The notes under the pieces were generated by a model. That model saw nothing but the letters and a program-made list of their open reading frames with translations, searched no databases and was not told the origin of the DNA. A stretch of 64,000 bases of DNA. It comes from Amycolatopsis acididurans. GTDB taxonomy: Bacteria; Actinomycetota; Actinomycetes; Mycobacteriales; Pseudonocardiaceae. The stretch spans positions 19,513 to 83,512 of the forward strand of contig NZ_JAAXLS010000027.1 of assembly GCF_012328925.1 (NCBI RefSeq), written 5' to 3'. A program made the translations under genes and the position numbers. Shown here piece by piece: positions 16,801 through 25,325 of the stretch. Each line of letters begins with the position of its first letter. The stretch's first letter is position 1.

Positions 16801-17343
16801 GTCGTCGCCGCCGCACAGCTTGTCGGCTTCGACGAAGGCTCGGTCGAGTTCCGGCTTGCGACCGAACTGCGAGAGACAACCCACCAGCTGGCACAACGCG
16901 GCAGCCTTGTCAGCCCCGGCGAACGCCGTCGTCGCCAGCACTGGCCTCAAGGCGGCGAGCCCCGTCAGCGGCGCTCCGACACTGCGCGCGCACACCGCGA
17001 GATCGGTGCGAAGGCGCGCACCCAGCTCGATCTCACCGAGATCCTCGGCCGCACGCAGCACGGCGACCGCACGCCCGACCGTGTCCGCACGCAAGCCGAG
17101 CCGGACGCGCGCCGCGACGACCAGTCCCTCGGCACGCACCCACAACTTGTCGGAGTCGGCGGTCTCCGCCAATGCCGCGGCACGCTCACCGAGAACCAGA
17201 ACCAGCTCGGGCGCGCGCAGGCTGAACTCAGCGGCCTGCCGGAGCAGCCGCTCGATCGCTTGCGTCTCGCTGTTACCGGTCGGGTTCCATCCAGTGACGC
17301 GCGCCTCGGGCGGGCTGGACCGGATGTGCTTGGTGGCTACCAC
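13828..17343 (-). CDS. Large TPR-like protein with charged 14-residue repeats and disordered middle
   Basis: A 1171-residue protein of unknown function. Residues 1-370 form an Ala/Leu-rich helical-repeat domain resembling TPR or SARP-associated repeats (RLGRADEAIECLHQTRAAEHLYARSR). Residues about 431-556 are tandem 14-residue repeats of the form DGDHRAAGGDRREV. Residues 556-1040 are low-complexity Asp/Ser/Gly/Ala/Arg sequence. A conserved-looking C-terminus follows (VNEDWLPKLRLPPSLEPFDDHAD; FLDDDLPEDAGLADLLARALAEHQ). Start is GTG 17343 with GCGGAG upstream, 51 bases after ettA, so the two may be co-transcribed. No signal peptide or membrane helix is seen. A scaffold role is a guess. Confidence 0.7.
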   Translation of the reverse strand: MVATKHIRSSPPEARVTGWNPTGNSETQAIERLLRQAAEFSLRAPELVLVLGERAAALAETADSDKLWVRAEGLVVAARVRLGLRADTVGRAVAVLRAAEDLGEIELGARLRTDLAVCARSVGAPLTGLAALRPVLATTAFAGADKAAALCQLVGCLSQFGRKPELDRAFVEADKLCGGDDSLDGDDRLLARAYLRVGMSAHRRRHADTLGAGDAARTGLGLLEQLDDPGRDGGVVRSRLILHLVCSLLDRGDMENALEIAQPLLDEPVRAAATAPLGWLRMAVATRILLPSGGVEAAAGMLRDAVYSTERHGLHSLTSRLWAELSNVEQRLGRADEAIECLHQTRAAEHLYARSRRQAMGLLTGEFGNGGHASVDLDEILGVAPRAGTATWASNEQQGSRELRLASVHGEAPMRTADEPGKATDERGQTAGEDRRTDADFRSIDGDHRETGGDRREVDGDHRAAGGDRRELDGDHRAAGGDRREVDGDHRAAGGDRWKVDGDHREAGGDRSKVDADRREASGNSRSIDGDHRAADGDHWETRGDHRETRGVSRGSDTSVSAADESAHKSRKFAWDDSAGVPDLPLAPAPADEPAHRFSLIFEPTPAKSDTARQATNGSAGTGKTSHNDERSEAAHTVNGQPERRHTAGGDDGSATGTAPGVEQRRAAHAADHGSVTGGAASSDPEAGRREANAAVGLDTGAAEGSGASGRDGGQREDSSGDGRGDSPVERGDTAAADAGDDRTEGPASGSTVGRRRRDRAANHDDAVTDQHEDAANKPKTRHDSEHGSVAARSVLDRLGISPGSGVGGRRRASDSDPGRRREADVGEETSRTASADSAEVRATNEAAPSADAIHEAPDVVSETGNGAGGQDRSGVKASAGVKEQNAGSGKHNGLDLSRLDDADSAVYAGDGGSATGAGTGSEPDAGAAAKAAEAAGTASARHDAAGRASTERDVPQRDSVGAAEESSGGRRRARDRSAEDGPGQDGSVADASVEDVSAARDSAGEGTRRVASGGGESAEDDSAHVDSVEAGSGKDAAGTTGSDEGRGVKVNEDWLPKLRLPPSLEPFDDHADDTSPAKSETHFTSTPNIEDDGLQPFHAGQSTSFLDDDLPEDAGLADLLARALAEHQAGTTSAAALVKRLGTGDDATRTVNGHSRNGEARGNGRHRTET
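15675..16053 (-). repeat. 42-bp in-frame repeats encoding DGDHRxAGGDRRxV
   Basis: About eight to nine units of 42 bases inside the TPR-like gene, the central ones nearly identical and the outer ones diverged. On the plus strand the unit reads as TTCCCGGCGATCCCCGCCAG followed by CCGCCCGGTGGTCACCGTCAA. Units alternate His/Arg and Asp, so the segment is highly charged and probably extended. Confidence 0.85.
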
Positions 17344-17394
17344 GTGGGGACTCCGCTTCAGTGTTGGCTCAAGCGTGCTCGCTCGGCGCGCCGG

Positions 17395-19071
<1,677 letters not shown>

Positions 19072-19189
19072 AAGGTCGATCGTAGAGCCGAGCCAAGCGC
19101 GACCGAACGGCGGTCACCATCCAGGAACCCAGCGTGACCCCCTGCTCACCTTCGGAACATCAGATCAACTACCGCCCGGGCCCGCTCCC

Positions 19190-19654
19190 TCAGGCGATCG
19201 GCACGGGTTCAGCGGCCTCAACGAGCATGTTCCGTTCGGATGGATTCGAAGCTTTGCGGGCGTCACCTCCTCTGCCGGGTTCGTCGACGCCGGCGCGCTG
19301 AGCTGGGGCCACGCACCGCAGCAAGTTGGGTCCGACGGCCAAGGCCTCAACCTCAGGTACAGCGCGAGCCTCTCGCCCCTGCTCGCGGCCGCTCATGTAA
19401 AGCCGCCCGTTGACGATGACCGGATCGCCCTTGCGCACCGACACGCGGACACCCGCAGCCAACCTGCGCCAGCACCTCACGCGCACCCTGAAATGCCGAC
19501 CGTCGACCCACCTTTCCCTGGCCTTGTCGTAACGCCGCTCGTTGCTGCGCAACCAGAAACTCACCATCTCGTGCCCGCGCTCGCCCACTCGCCTGACCTC
19601 GAGTTCGCTGCACACCGTGCCGATCAACGTGACCGGGGTTTCGCCTGCCGCCAT
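19190..19654 (-). CDS. Single-stranded DNA-binding protein paralogue
   Basis: A 154-residue OB-fold protein related to SSB: GETPVTLIGTVCSELEVRRV, then WLRSNERRYDKARERWVDG and FRVRVRCWRRLAAGVRVSVRKGDPVIVNGRLYM, the standard strand order of SSB. The C-terminus lacks the acidic DDDIPF-type tip through which housekeeping SSB recruits partners and ends in EPVPIA, so it is probably the accessory paralogue (Rv2478c type) and not the essential SSB. ATG 19654 is chosen because AGGAAAGG stands 9 bases before it; a GTG three codons upstream is the alternative. Confidence 0.85.
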   Translation of the reverse strand: MAAGETPVTLIGTVCSELEVRRVGERGHEMVSFWLRSNERRYDKARERWVDGRHFRVRVRCWRRLAAGVRVSVRKGDPVIVNGRLYMSGREQGREARAVPEVEALAVGPNLLRCVAPAQRAGVDEPGRGGDARKASNPSERNMLVEAAEPVPIA

Positions 19655-19744
19655 CACCCGCACCCTTTCCTGCCTCTCGGTCCGTGTCCGTTGAGATCAG
19701 CCTGGCGGCAGCGGGCACGCGAGGAAAGGGAGAAATGGCGTGGC

Positions 19745-19771
19745 TGTGGATAACCGGGGGTGTGTGGACAA
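19745..19771 (-). promoter_or_regulatory. Pair of DnaA boxes, 18-base period
   Basis: On the minus strand TTGTCCACA (19763-19771) is followed 18 bases later by TTATCCACA (19745-19753), with a C-rich spacer ending CCCCCGG. Both match the DnaA-box consensus exactly or within the actinobacterial form. The pair lies in the gap between ssb and copD and closely resembles the pair at 57856-57882. Confidence 0.7.
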
Positions 19772-19779
19772 GTCCGCGA

Positions 19780-21783
19780 TCAAGCCCGCCGTTTGCCCTG
19801 ATCCGCCATTTGTTTGAGCATGGCGTTATAGGCCGCGAGGTCGGAGTCGCCGCTGGTCTCCTCGCGCCGGTCGTTCCGCTTCGCTTCGCGGTCGTCGGCA
19901 CGCGCCCACTGCACGAGCAGGGCGATCAGCACGAGCAGGACGGGGATTTCCCCCGACGCCCACGCGATTCCGCCTCCGAGGCGCTGGTCGGAAAGCAGAT
20001 CCTGTACCCACGGCAGGTTCAGCGAACGGTAGAACGCCTCGCCGATGACCGTCTGCTTGGACATCAGGACTACGCCGAAGAAGGCGTGGAACGGCATCGC
20101 CGCGAACATCATGCCCAGCCGCCCCAGATGCGGAAGGCGACGCGGCGCCGGGTCGATACCGATCACCGGCCAGTAGAAGACGTAACCCGACAGCAGGAAA
20201 TGCGCGTTCATCACAAGGTGTGCCCAGTGATAGTTCAGCGCCGTATCGAACAGCCCGGAGAAGTACAGAGCGTAGAACGAACCGACGAACAGCAGCAGGG
20301 CCACCACCGGTTGAGTGAGAAATTTGGCCAGTGGCGACCGCACGAACGCCAGCAACCACTCACGCGGTCCCGGCGGCGCGTCCTTGCCTCCCACCGGCAG
20401 CGCACGCAACGCGAGCGTCACCGGGCCGCCCAGCACGAACAGCACCGGCGCCACCATCGACAGCATCATGTGCAGGCCCATGTGGGCGCTGAACATCGCC
20501 GGCGCGTACAGGCCGAGCCCGGACGACGTCGCGATGAGCAGCACGAAGCACCCGGCGAGCCACGACACCGTCCGCCCGACCGGCCAGGCGTCGCCGCGTC
20601 GTCGCAGCCGGCGCACGCCCACGATGTACAACGCGGCCAGCACGATCGCGGCCGTGCCGTAGATGAGGTCGAACCGCCAGGCGAACAGCAGCCGCAGAAC
20701 GGTTGGAGCACCGGGCAGGTCGTACCCGATGAGCACTTCCGTCGTGGACGGCTGGGTCACGGCGTTCTCCGGCGGTGGAGTGCGCGCCAGCGCCGTCGCG
20801 ATGCCGATGGTCACGAACATGATCACCAGCTCGACAGCGGCCAGCCTAAGCAGCTGTCCGCCACCCTTGCCGTGCACGAGGCCCCGCACGCCTCGGCTGC
20901 GTTGTTGCTGCCCGAAGACACCGAGCACGAGTAGCGCGACCATTTTGGCGACGACCAGCAGGCCGTAGTCGGTCGTCAGCAGGTCACCCAGGGGGATCCG
21001 CACGAGTGCGTTGACGACACCCGACAGGGCCATCACGATCCAGCAGACCAGTGCGATCTTGGAGAACCGGCTCGCCGCGAGAGTCAGGTGCTCGCCCCGC
21101 CGCCAGCCGTGCGCCAGCAGCGCGAACAACCCGCCGACCCACACCGACGCCGCGACAAGGTGGTACAGCAGGCTGTTCGTGGCCATGTCGTGGGCGCCAC
21201 CGCTGGCCGAGTGACCCGTCACCGCGACCGGCACCAGTCCCGCGACCGACACCGCGAACAGCACAGCCGTCCAGCCCCACGACAACGCCAGGCGGCACCC
21301 CAGGGCCAGCAGCAGCGCGATCGCGGCCGTCACCAGCCACGCCTTCGGCTGCTCGATCGCGTCGACGAGGTCGAGCAGCACCTGCGGGGAGAACAGTGCG
21401 GTGACCGGTTTACCCGCACCGTCCGCCGCCGTGAAGAACACCGACGCGATCGCCGCGACGAACCACACCCAGGCCGCGGTACCCGCCGTCCGCAAGGCCG
21501 CGTATCCGTCGCGCGCGACAGTGCCCGAACGCTGGGGCGGCACAAGGAACGCCGCCAGCAGTAGGGAACCCACGCACACCACGGAGGCGGCGTCGGCCAG
21601 TACACGCACCACACCGAGCCCGTAGTGCGTGAGCGCGCCCGGATCCGGCAGGCCGGCGATCACGTACGTGGCGCCGCCGGTGATCGCGACGATCGCGACG
21701 GCAATGACCGCCGCAAGGATCACGCTCACCATCAGCAGTGGGGCGACACTGACCTTGCGGCGTGAGGATGCTTCAGACTCCAC
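19780..21783 (-). CDS. CopD-CtaG fusion membrane protein
   Basis: A 667-residue integral membrane protein. The N-terminal half (about 1-330) is a CopD-type copper domain with eight or so helices and His-containing segments (GHSASGGAHDM, LLYHLVAASVWVGGLFAL). The C-terminal half (about 370-640) is a caa3-type CtaG domain with SAHMGLHMMLSMVAPVL, HWAHLVMNAHFLLSGYVFYWPVIGIDP and FHAFFGVVLMSKQ. It is predicted to take up or deliver copper for cytochrome oxidase assembly. The fused form is usual in actinobacteria (Rv0102 type). Start is GTG 21783. It lies 20 bases downstream of the MFS gene stop. Confidence 0.88.
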   Translation of the reverse strand: MESEASSRRKVSVAPLLMVSVILAAVIAVAIVAITGGATYVIAGLPDPGALTHYGLGVVRVLADAASVVCVGSLLLAAFLVPPQRSGTVARDGYAALRTAGTAAWVWFVAAIASVFFTAADGAGKPVTALFSPQVLLDLVDAIEQPKAWLVTAAIALLLALGCRLALSWGWTAVLFAVSVAGLVPVAVTGHSASGGAHDMATNSLLYHLVAASVWVGGLFALLAHGWRRGEHLTLAASRFSKIALVCWIVMALSGVVNALVRIPLGDLLTTDYGLLVVAKMVALLVLGVFGQQQRSRGVRGLVHGKGGGQLLRLAAVELVIMFVTIGIATALARTPPPENAVTQPSTTEVLIGYDLPGAPTVLRLLFAWRFDLIYGTAAIVLAALYIVGVRRLRRRGDAWPVGRTVSWLAGCFVLLIATSSGLGLYAPAMFSAHMGLHMMLSMVAPVLFVLGGPVTLALRALPVGGKDAPPGPREWLLAFVRSPLAKFLTQPVVALLLFVGSFYALYFSGLFDTALNYHWAHLVMNAHFLLSGYVFYWPVIGIDPAPRRLPHLGRLGMMFAAMPFHAFFGVVLMSKQTVIGEAFYRSLNLPWVQDLLSDQRLGGGIAWASGEIPVLLVLIALLVQWARADDREAKRNDRREETSGDSDLAAYNAMLKQMADQGKRRA

Positions 21784-21803
21784 GCCACGAGGGTAGGCCC
21801 GGT

Positions 21804-22985
21804 TCAGCAGACCGGAGTCGGCGCGGTGAGCTCACGGTGACGTGCGCGACCTGCGGCGACCGCTGCGGGTGCGATCACCGCGGCGAGCAGGCCGACCACG
21901 ACGAACGACGTGGAAAGAGACGTCGCCTGTGCGACTCCGCCGATCATGGGCGGCCCGGCGAGGAATCCGCTATAGGCGACCGTGGTCACGAACGCGATTT
22001 CGCGCTCTCCACCTGTGTCGTCGGCGCGCTGTCCGGACGCCCCCGCCAGGCTCAACGCGATCGGGAAGGACGCGGCCAGCCCCACCCCGGCCAGGCCGAA
22101 TCCGACGTACGCGAGCGCGGCGACCGGCACCACGGCAGCCGTGACAAGCCCGCATCCGGCCAGGGCCGCCCCGATGACCAGCGTCGTCGTGGCGCCGAGC
22201 CGTTGCTGCACCCACGCTCCGCCGAGCCGCGTGAACGCCATCGCGAGCGAGAAGCCCGAGTACGCCAGCGCCGCCGCGCCCTGCCCGATCTGATGCGTCG
22301 ACACCAGCAGCAGCGCCGACCAGTCCGCGCTCGCGCCTTCCGCGATCGCCGAGCACAGCGCGATGGCGGCGAGCAGCCACAGCACGGGACGCCGGATCGG
22401 CGCGCTCCTGGCGCCGGTCGTGTCCTTTCGCTCCGGTGTGACGGTTCGTGGAAGCCCACGCACGACCAGCGACAGTGCGATGACAACCACGACCGCCGCA
22501 ACAAAGAGATGCCTCAGCGGGGACCAATCCTGCGCCGCCGCGAGCCCAGCGGCGGCGGACGCGACGAGACCGCCGAAGCTGAATCCGGCGTGGAACACCG
22601 GCATGAGCGGCCGCCCGGTGCGCCGCTCGACGCCGACCGCACCGATGTTCATCGCCACGTCGAGGAGCCCGACCGATACCCCCAGCCAGAACATCACCAG
22701 AGCCAGCCACGGCACCGTGCCTGCGACGCCGAGCAACGGAAGCAGAACGGCGGACAGCAGCGTCGAGACGACGATCGCGGCTCGCGCGCCGGCACGTTCG
22801 ACCAGGCGACCCGACAACGACGCCGAGATCAACATCCCGATTGTCAGGCACAGCAGTGCCAGACCGAGCGCCCCCGGCGTGGCCCGCAACTGGTCACTGA
22901 TCGCGGGCACGCGTGGCGCCCACGACCCGTAGACCGCCCCATTGAGCGCGAACACCACGAAGACCGCGACCCGGTCGCCGACCAT
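21804..22985 (-). CDS. MFS transporter
   Basis: A 393-residue 12-helix major facilitator protein. The N-terminal half begins VFVVFALNGAVYGSWAPRVPAI and carries the loop 2-3 signature region GRLVERAGARAAI; it resembles the YbjJ/FucP-like group in which the first helix contains N-G-xx-Y-G-S-W. The substrate cannot be inferred, though a sugar or sugar derivative is plausible because the divergent gene is a LacI-type regulator with a palindromic site between the two. Start is ATG 22985. Confidence 0.85.
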   Translation of the reverse strand: MVGDRVAVFVVFALNGAVYGSWAPRVPAISDQLRATPGALGLALLCLTIGMLISASLSGRLVERAGARAAIVVSTLLSAVLLPLLGVAGTVPWLALVMFWLGVSVGLLDVAMNIGAVGVERRTGRPLMPVFHAGFSFGGLVASAAAGLAAAQDWSPLRHLFVAAVVVVIALSLVVRGLPRTVTPERKDTTGARSAPIRRPVLWLLAAIALCSAIAEGASADWSALLLVSTHQIGQGAAALAYSGFSLAMAFTRLGGAWVQQRLGATTTLVIGAALAGCGLVTAAVVPVAALAYVGFGLAGVGLAASFPIALSLAGASGQRADDTGGEREIAFVTTVAYSGFLAGPPMIGGVAQATSLSTSFVVVGLLAAVIAPAAVAAGRARHRELTAPTPVC

Positions 22986-23011
22986 GACCCACCTCCCCGC
23001 CTCACAATGTC

Positions 23012-23023
23012 TTAAGCGCTTCA
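23012..23023. promoter_or_regulatory. LacI-type operator between MFS and lacI-family genes
   Basis: TTAAGCGCTTCA is a near-perfect palindrome centred on GC, the layout of LacI/CcpA-class operators. It lies in the 65-base divergent gap, 27 bases from the MFS start and 28 from the regulator start, so it can control both. Confidence 0.7.
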
Positions 23024-23050
23024 GGAAGTCCAGCCGTTTAGACTGGCGGG

Positions 23051-24121
23051 ATGACCGAACGGCGGCGGCCGACGCTCGACGACGTGGCCGAGGCCGTCGG
23101 TGTTTCCCGCGCGACGGTGTCCAACGCGTACAACCGTCCCGACCAGTTGTCCGCCGCGTTGCGTGACGAGGTGCTGCGCGTGGCCAGGCGGCTCGGATAC
23201 GCCGGGCCGAACCCGATCGCGCGCAGTCTCGCCACTCGGCGCACCGGTGCGATCGCGTTCATGCTCGACACCGGCCTGTCCGCAGCCTTCTCCGATCCGG
23301 CGTTGTCCATCACGCTCGACGCGCTCGCCGCGACGGTCGATCCGGAAGGACACGCGCTACTGCTGTTGCCCGGCGGGGACAACGGCGGCCCGCGCGCCGA
23401 CCGCGTGCTCGCCGCGCAGGCAGACCTCGCCGTGGCGTACTCGCTGGCGGATGGCGCGCCGGCCTTGCGCGCCGTACGTCGGCGGGGGTTACCACTCGTC
23501 GTGATCGACCAGCCCGTCGTGCCGGGGTCCGCACGAGTCGGCATCGACGATCGCGGCGGCGCCGCAGCGGCCGCCCAACATCTTCTCGAGTTCGGCCATC
23601 GTCGCTTCGCGATCTTGTCCGCGCAATGCCTTTCTGCGCCGCGAGGTGGACCACTCACACCGGCAGAGGCGATCAGGAGCCGTTTCCGAGACAATCGCGA
23701 ACGGTTACGGGGTTACCTCGAAACGCTGGCCGACGGGGGAATCGCCAGTGCCGATGTGCCGATCTGGGAGACGTCCGGAATCTCCCGCGAGCAGGCGATG
23801 GCGGGTGCGAGTGGCCTGCTCGATCACGAGCCTACCGCATTATTGTGCATGTCGGACGAACTCGCCCTCGCCGCCCTCGCCGTCGCGAAACAGCGAGGAA
23901 TCAATGTTCCGGGCGCACTGTCCATTGTGGGCTTTGACGACACGCCATCGGCTCGATGGTCCGAGCCTGCCCTGACGACGGTCCGGCAGGACCTCGAATA
24001 CAAAGGTCGTTTGGCAGGAGAACTCGCCTTACACATGCTCACCGGCGGGCGGCGGCCTCCTCGTCCGACCATACTCGACGTGGAACTGATCGTCCGCAGC
24101 TCAACCGGACCTGCTCGTTAG
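23051..24121 (+). CDS. LacI-family transcriptional regulator
   Basis: A 356-residue regulator. The N-terminal helix-turn-helix and hinge are standard: TLDDVAEAVGVSRATVSNAYNRPDQLSAALRDEVLRVARRLGY. The C-terminal part is a periplasmic-binding-protein fold (RTGAIAFMLDTGLS; LVVIDQPVVPG; ALLCMSDELALAALAVAKQRGINVPGALSIVGFDDTPSA). It probably represses the divergent MFS transporter and itself through the palindrome at 23012-23023, with a sugar as inducer. Start is ATG 23051. Confidence 0.92.
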   Translation: MTERRRPTLDDVAEAVGVSRATVSNAYNRPDQLSAALRDEVLRVARRLGYAGPNPIARSLATRRTGAIAFMLDTGLSAAFSDPALSITLDALAATVDPEGHALLLLPGGDNGGPRADRVLAAQADLAVAYSLADGAPALRAVRRRGLPLVVIDQPVVPGSARVGIDDRGGAAAAAQHLLEFGHRRFAILSAQCLSAPRGGPLTPAEAIRSRFRDNRERLRGYLETLADGGIASADVPIWETSGISREQAMAGASGLLDHEPTALLCMSDELALAALAVAKQRGINVPGALSIVGFDDTPSARWSEPALTTVRQDLEYKGRLAGELALHMLTGGRRPPRPTILDVELIVRSSTGPAR

Positions 24122-24158
24122 CACGGTTCCGCGGCCCGTACAACGAGGTTTGGAAATC

Positions 24159-24206
24159 TGTGGACAACTACTCCCCGATCGAGCGAACGGAAACTACTTA
24201 TCCACA
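24159..24206. promoter_or_regulatory. Two DnaA boxes in convergent orientation
   Basis: TGTGGACAA (24159-24167, minus-strand box) and TTATCCACA (24198-24206, plus-strand box) are 39 bases apart in the gap between the LacI-type gene and the I36-type gene. Nothing else suggests an origin here. Confidence 0.5.
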
Positions 24207-24309
24207 GAAGTAGAAATGCCTGCTGACAAGTCCGCGAGCACCCGCCATTCTTGAATGCGTGAGGGAGATGCGGCATCGCAAGCCGCACCACGATTCATCA
24301 GGGGGAAAC

Positions 24310-24702
24310 ATGAGACTGCGAGCGTATCTGCCGAAGGCGCTCGTTCTTGCCGCGATCGGCCTGCTGGGCGCGTCCGGCGTCGCGCAGGCAGAGCAGGTGT
24401 CACCGCCGGATCGGCCCGAGTTCAGCTGCCAGCAAGGCGAATTCTGCGCCTGGCCCGGCGAGTTCTACAGCGATTACATCCAGCGGCTCGACCTCCGCAC
24501 GGCCAATCCGGAGGAATGCATAGTCCTTCCGAACGGGATCGAGGCCAGATCGCTCGCCAACAGGATGACCAGAGACGTGACCGTGTATCAGGACAACGAG
24601 TGCTCAACGGAAGGCGACTTCACGACATATCCGGGCAACGGAACGTTCGTGCCGCACGCCCCGTTCGTCGTGCGGGCGGTCCAGATCTGGGACGGCGCCT
24701 GA
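24310..24702 (+). CDS. Secreted peptidase inhibitor I36-like protein
   Basis: A 130-residue exported protein. The signal peptide reads MRLRAYLPKALVLAAIGLLG, cleaved after AQA near residue 26. The mature part has four Cys and the beta/gamma-crystallin-like pattern of actinobacterial I36 (SMI-type) inhibitors: CQQGEFCAWPGEFYSDY, a central strand region ending SLANRMTRDVTVYQDNEC, and a C-terminal strand region. ATG 24310 follows AGGGGGAAAC; an in-frame ATG at 24259 would put 17 hydrophilic residues before the signal peptide. Family membership is inferred from the Cys/aromatic pattern; inhibition of a protease is not shown. It stands alone. Confidence 0.7.
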   Translation: MRLRAYLPKALVLAAIGLLGASGVAQAEQVSPPDRPEFSCQQGEFCAWPGEFYSDYIQRLDLRTANPEECIVLPNGIEARSLANRMTRDVTVYQDNECSTEGDFTTYPGNGTFVPHAPFVVRAVQIWDGA

Positions 24703-24836
24703 CGCGTCGAGCACGCGTGCCGCGTCCGGTTCCACGACCTGACGCGCCCACGAAAGACAAGGCGGGCGGACATCGCTCCTGGGGACCGTCATCCGGTGCC
24801 CGTCCGCCTGGGGCCGCTTCCCGACGACGGCCCCAT

Positions 24837-24880
24837 CCCCGCGGGTGCGCTACCGCCCCGACATCGGCGCACCCGCGGGG
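24837..24880 (+). terminator. 14-bp hairpin downstream of the I36-type gene
   Basis: CCCCGCGGGTGCGC (24837-24850) and GCGCACCCGCGGGG (24867-24880) are perfect inverted copies with a 16-base loop, 135 bases past the I36-type stop. It lacks a T-tract, as is common for terminators in this group. Confidence 0.65.
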
Positions 24881-24910
24881 ACTCATTCCACGGACAGCGG
24901 CGCAGTAGCC

Positions 24911-24942
24911 GTGATCCTCGTGCTCCGCACAGCGAGGATCAC
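24911..24942. other. Second inverted repeat
   Basis: GTGATCCTCG (24911-24920) and CGAGGATCAC (24933-24942) form a perfect 10-bp stem with a 12-base loop, 31 bases after the previous hairpin. It could be a second terminator for the convergent gene or part of an RNA. Confidence 0.45.
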
Positions 24943-25221
24943 GACCCGGCTCCCAAAGATCCGTGCGCGCCGCCGGAGCCCCGGAGCAGGGCTCTTGGCG
25001 ATCACGTACGGGCCGGGGAGCGGCATTCGATCGGCGGTCACGCCGAAGACCAGCCGTGCTCGAAATTCCTGGCGGTACGAGTCCATCGCTCGCCGGGGGC
25101 GAAGCCGTCCGCGGCATCGCCGGACACCAACGCACGGACTCGATGGGGGCGGCACGAACGGTATGCAGCTTAGGGATTCGCCGGGCGCCGCCACAACTAA
25201 CGACAAGGAGGTGTGTGCTCA

Positions 25222-25308
25222 TTGGCCCCAACCAGACCTGCTCCACGGTTCACGTCAGACGCCGAGCCCGCTGTCGTCGCTTCGGCATCGACCTCGTGCG
25301 ACGGTTGA
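25222..25308 (+). CDS. Possible 28-residue peptide with a perfect ribosome site
   Basis: TTG at 25222 lies 9 bases after AAGGAGGT (25205-25212), an exact match to the 16S 3' end and stronger than most sites in the window. The frame gives MAPTRPAPRF then TSDAEPAVVASASTSCDG and ends with TGA 18 bases before the convergent GH2 stop. A GTG at 25215 in another frame would be too close to the site. I recognise no family; the strong site is the only support. Confidence 0.25.
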   Translation: MAPTRPAPRFTSDAEPAVVASASTSCDG

Positions 25309-25325
25309 GCACCCAGCGGGGCGCC

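Larger units (their letters stand above)
24703..25325. other. Intergenic region with two strong hairpins, no confident gene
   Basis: 623 bases between the I36-type gene and the convergent GH2 gene. It holds two strong inverted repeats (24837-24880, 24911-24942) and one possible short ORF at 25222. Minus-strand reading of 24883-25087 starts MDSYRQEFRARLVFGVTADR with coding-like third positions for about 35 codons and then degenerates; it may be the remnant of a gene, but nothing recognisable remains. Confidence 0.5.

Noticed and set aside
24883..25206. Minus-strand frame with MDSYRQEFRARLVFGVTADR
   Set aside because: Coding-like for about 35 codons only, then interrupted by a strong inverted repeat; no family recognised, so it was not listed as a gene.
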